64,000 nt of DNA from the NCBI RefSeq assembly GCF_001039355.2, contig NW_019773703.1:186001-250000 (forward strand), read 5' to 3'. A program made the translations under genes and the position numbers. This DNA comes from Lingula anatina (lineage: Eukaryota > Brachiopoda > Lingulata > Lingulida > Lingulidae). Within the stretch, counting starts at the first letter, position 1. Every line of letters begins with the position of its first letter. The notes under the pieces are model-generated. The model did no database searches and was not told the origin of the DNA. It worked only from the letters and a program-made list of their open reading frames with translations. Below, piece by piece: positions 59,939 through 64,000 of the stretch.

Positions 59939-61679
59939 AATGGAAATGAAACCTAAGAAAAGGTACCTCAACTAATACACAATTAATCATTTTTGATCAC
60001 TGAAGTGAAGTATTTAATTTAATTGAAATGGAAGGTGTTTGAAGTGATGTTTCAGATATATTTTACAGTATATTAGTTATCAGCAATGATGTTAGACTGC
60101 CAGTGGCAGCCATTTCTAAACTTATATCACTAAATAAATCTTTTTGCCAGCTATCATATTCAATTGTTCAAACAATGCTGCACTGTGGGCACCAAATGAT
60201 TCCCTTTCTTTCCCTTTCATTCCCTTTTCAGTTTTTGTCATACTGTGTCTATAAACTAGGAAACACAAGAACAGGTCCCCATTGTTACCAAACCATTGCT
60301 GTCCTTAATACATATGTGACTGCAAACAAAATGATTTTCTGCATAAATCGTGCTGCATACTAAACTTAATGATCAAGAAACGTCTTGGTCTCTCATACAT
60401 GAATGCAAACAGGGTGATTCTGTGCATCAACGTGCTGGGTAAATCATCCAGAAGATAAGGTGGACTGGAGTATTTGCTGTGTAACCGAGTCAACTGTAAA
60501 CACCTACCTACTTTAACCTCCCTCAAGAGTAGTGCTCAAACTCTAAACAGGCATAAACTTTCTATATGGCTTCTTCTATGGAATGTACCGTTAAGTCAAC
60601 TTTGTACACGCACCCCTCTCTAATCGCAGCATAGGAGGCCAATTTTTTTTCTCTCATCATAATTGTGGTGTCATGTACACTGGCATTATTAACTGGTCTG
60701 CCAATTCCTCACATATCACTGATACTTAGAAGAATCCTGAAAACTGTCCTTGTCATTATCTTGGAAAAATATGTTATACACATTGATCTGAACCCAGTCT
60801 TCCTTTTTGCCTTCTTCCTCCCTTTTATAAATAGGAAAAAGAACTTCTGTGTCCAGCCTCAAAAAAAGTTCATGTTGTTACAAAATTTTCTTTCCTAATT
60901 TTCACACAATCACTGAGCCAAAGCTATAAGTGAAGATGTGAATTCTGACTTAGTTTGAACACACTGATACTTTTACCTTTCCTGATGCTCCATTATATCT
61001 CATAAGTACAGAATCTGTGCCACATTTGCATGCTAACTTAACATTAAAAATTAACAGAAAAACATACTTCATATTATCTCATTTGGAAAATGGGCTTTCA
61101 TATGGAACTGATGTTTTTTTTTTTTAATTGTCCCTGTTTGAAATCAGTCAAATTCTTTCAGGTGTGCAGAGCCCTTGGCATCTATCTGAGTTTGCGTTAA
61201 ACTTTTCCTCCCTTTTTCATAACTAAGAAAGACAAATATTAGTCTGTTGTTCTGAAAATTACTTCTAAATGACTTAGTCCAGGAATGTGCAAACAAATTG
61301 TTTGATTTTATGATTTGCAAGTTGATATCAAACACTTTTGGCTGGCTCAAATTGGTTCAACAAATAATTCTGGTTGCATTGAGAAAACAGCCAAGTTCAT
61401 CAAACAGTTTTGGAGGTGATTGATTAGATAAACAGCTGATTACTTTCAAAATATTTCAGGCAACTACATTCTTGTACAACAGCATGTGTAAAATGTTCCC
61501 TATTTATGATTTGCACCTAAGTTTGGTACAGCTCACAAAATCCAGAAGTAATAAAAATGGAATATGTAATGTAACAAATATTCTCAGAATTCACTATCTT
61601 TACAGGTTTTCTTGAATTCCAATTTCAATATAAAAATAGAGTTATGAAATAATATTCACTGATACAGAAAAAAATAATA

Positions 61680-62040
61680 AGCACTCTGACTATCTAGCGA
61701 TATTACATTGCTGTGTAAGCAGGAGAGGAAGCCGAGAGATTCCCATGTTCTCCAGGCTGTAGAAGTCTCCAGAAGACTTATCAACCAATTAACCCCCTCA
61801 GAGCAAACACGCTAGCACAACACTCACATTAATGAGAATTAGGTGAAAATGATGCGGCAGCTTCAAAGAGGGAGTCCCCTAAGCTGCCACTTGAGAGGCA
61901 TCTCTTGCGGAGATACAGGAGATTTGTCCCACACGAGGACTCCATGACGATGACAACATGTCACACTTCAAGTCATGTGGACGAGACAAGAAACATATAC
62001 AGTGGGTGGATGACACAGAGACATAAGGGGGAGGCTGAGT
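61680..62040. other. GC-richer complex stretch, possible conserved non-coding element
   Basis: About 360 bases free of simple repeats and richer in G/C than the surrounding AT-rich DNA. It has no sustained open frame that I can tie to a family. It could be an enhancer, an exon of a neighbouring gene or an old repeat; sequence alone does not decide. Confidence 0.25.
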
Positions 62041-62080
62041 GCAGGAATGTTAATCCCTAGGGGTCAAAAAGGATGCAGTA

Positions 62081-62082
<2 letters not shown>

Positions 62083-62118
<36 letters not shown>
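62083..62118. repeat. (GT)n microsatellite
   Basis: An uninterrupted GT run of about 36 bases. Confidence 0.95.
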
Positions 62119-62120
<2 letters not shown>

Positions 62121-64000
62121 ATTGGTCTTAAGGGCCAAGTTCGTAGACTAACATACAGTTAAGTTACTATAGGAGCATAAAGAAATGTAATCTTATTTAC
62201 AGGAACATCCCCAGGCCTGGCCAGGGTCAGTTTTAGGTTGCTTGTGTGTTAATTCGTTCTCATGTTTGTATCCTTTGGTACCTCTTTATAAAGAATACCA
62301 TGTTTTACCACAAAATGAAATTTCAAATCAAAAGGCTTCCTTTTTATGATTTCATGAGCAAAAACCAGAATTGTGTACATTTAGACTGCATTTCCATTTA
62401 ACGTCAATATCCCCTTTCCCAAAACGGATGCATAGGACATATATCCAAAGCCCAAGAAGCCTCTTTACTTTACATTAATTTTTGCTAATCAGTTGTACCT
62501 AGCAAATGCATGTTACTTGAAAAAAGTTAATTTTAACAACTAATCAAAAAATCGCTGTTTAACTTTCTGTAAGTGACAAGTTCAGCAATGACAGCACCAT
62601 AATTTTTTTCAATTAAAGGAGGATCAAACATCTGATGGGACACTCCAATAATATGGCAATGAAGAATGAAAATGTGCACCCCATGAAAACACCTCCTTAA
62701 AGCAAAGTATTATTATCTATGTAATGTTTACATCTGCAGGTATATTTACTACTGGAAAGTTCTACACCCACGCATCTGGCATTGTCTTTGTCAAGAACTT
62801 TGCTATCATTTGAGTATGTTAACATGGGTAGAACCATGAACTTTTCACATGATAACATGTAAACAGACAGGATAACAGTGATTCTAACTTTCTTTAAACC
62901 CCACCTTGAACAGAAACCACCAAAAATGAAATCTATATCTGGACTTGAAGGTACTGTAAACACATAAAGTAAAGTTGAATGAGAGGTGTAAAACATTCCC
63001 GCCATCAAGGTATCAGTGAATCAACATGGGAATTGTATTTTTTTTCACAGCAATAACAGACAGAGCATCTAGATAAGACCTGAACTTCTCAACTTCATCT
63101 GTGTACATAGCATGAATGAAAGTAAATGTGGCTGTTTGTGACAGGGCTCTATTTGTCACTGTTATCCATTTTACAAGATAGAGTGGGACATCAGAGGAGA
63201 CAGACACACTTTTACACTTGTTGTCCTTAAGTGCTGTTTACATGGGTTATCAGGATTGGGGGCAAGATTCCCTTGGCTCCGTCTGAAGAAGATGCAGAAA
63301 AGTTTCCATTTTATTGGATACAATATATGTCACTCACTTTGTCCCAGACATAACTTTTTTATGGATAAGCAAAAAAAGTATACTTTCTTAAAGGGTGCCT
63401 TGCACCTTTCTGATAAGACCATCCCTGAGGAAGTTTCTTTGAAGTTCCTCAAAACTATCAGTTGACAGTGATACCAGCAGGCACTTGCCAAACATTCCCA
63501 ATCAGTCAAGTATCATATAGGAAGCATAATGTTTCTATTATACTAAATGTAAAAATAGTTATTTTGTAACTTATTTATCTTCATTTTAAGTAAAAAATGC
63601 ATTGTGGAATTCTCTTCCACATAAACAGCCATTCCCTTCACAAATCACTCTTCATTCCAGCTAATTAATCTAGTCAAAAATTCCACAGACCTCCCAAAAT
63701 AGTGACTATAAACCATTATGCAACGTTAGAGCCACAAATGAGGCACAAAATTCCATTTCAGTACTTGGAACTGCCACCAGTCATTTTCCCCTTTATCAAT
63801 GTGAATATATGTTAAAGATATCCCCATTCACCAGCTGTCCTGCTCTGTAGGTTGAGAAATTGTCACATTTATTCTTCTCATGTTAAATTTTCTGTCATTG
63901 ATTTATGCACATGTAGACCTAGGACAGAAGATTTATTTTGGGTCCTAGTGTAGATATATATACAGGTCTACCCAACTACCAGACTCGGCATCGAATGATT

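Larger units (their letters stand above)
58802..64000. other. Downstream of MMP21; no gene recognised
   Basis: CpG-poor sequence with a GATA-unit repeat, a GT microsatellite and a more complex, GC-richer stretch at about 61680-62040. Two adjacent minus-strand frames (63013-63207 and 62697-63008, different frames) have ordinary protein-like composition but no family I recognise and no convincing joining splice sites. Confidence 0.6.

Noticed and set aside
62697-63207. Two adjacent minus-strand frames as one gene
   Set aside because: They are in different frames, separated by a stop, and no GT..AG pair joins them convincingly. Kept only as a weak hint.
1-64000. CRISPR array, prokaryotic operon, provirus or retroelement genes
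   Set aside because: No spaced repeats of the right form, no reverse transcriptase, integrase, capsid or envelope motifs in any frame; gene structure is eukaryotic throughout.

Overview
The window is animal nuclear DNA: introns with GT..AG borders, interspersed simple repeats, AATAAA poly(A) signals, no operons and no bacterial signals. It suggests a marine invertebrate with an AT-rich genome and introns up to about 16 kb, probably a spiralian such as a mollusc. The sequence alone does not fix the species. CpG is unevenly distributed, as in invertebrates whose gene bodies are methylated in a mosaic pattern.

Two genes can be identified, both on the + strand. The first is the 3' half of uroporphyrinogen-III synthase (UROS, haem biosynthesis). 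Three confident internal exons lie at 6478-6563, 9247-9342 and 25491-25601, and a likely terminal exon ends at 29312. The 5' exons were not found and probably lie upstream of the window. The second is a complete matrix metalloproteinase of the MMP21 type. Its six coding exons between 53682 and 57160 encode a 675-residue secreted pro-enzyme with signal peptide, cysteine switch, Ser/Thr-rich insert, furin-type sites, zinc protease domain and four-bladed hemopexin domain. A TATA/initiator promoter and a non-coding first exon at 49667-49866 fit as its 5' end.

Layout: 1-6477 is probably UROS intron. 6478-32333 holds UROS exons, introns and 3' UTR; the 16-kb third intron contains an assembly gap whose flanks are duplicated. 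32.45-52.98 kb is a CpG-replete block with no recognised protein gene. It contains the putative MMP21 promoter, possible regulatory sites and one exon-like segment. 53-58.8 kb is MMP21. 58.8-64 kb has no recognised gene. Non-autonomous DNA transposons are visible at 31571-31739 and 56472-56626, with a degenerate candidate at 53189-53409.

UROS and MMP21 have unrelated functions (cytosolic haem synthesis; secreted protease linked in vertebrates to left-right asymmetry). Their head-to-tail adjacency matters because human UROS and MMP21 are also neighbours in the same order and orientation. No wholly new biological system was found. The strongest observations are this shared synteny, the CpG-defined domain between the two genes, and the unusual MMP21 propeptide.
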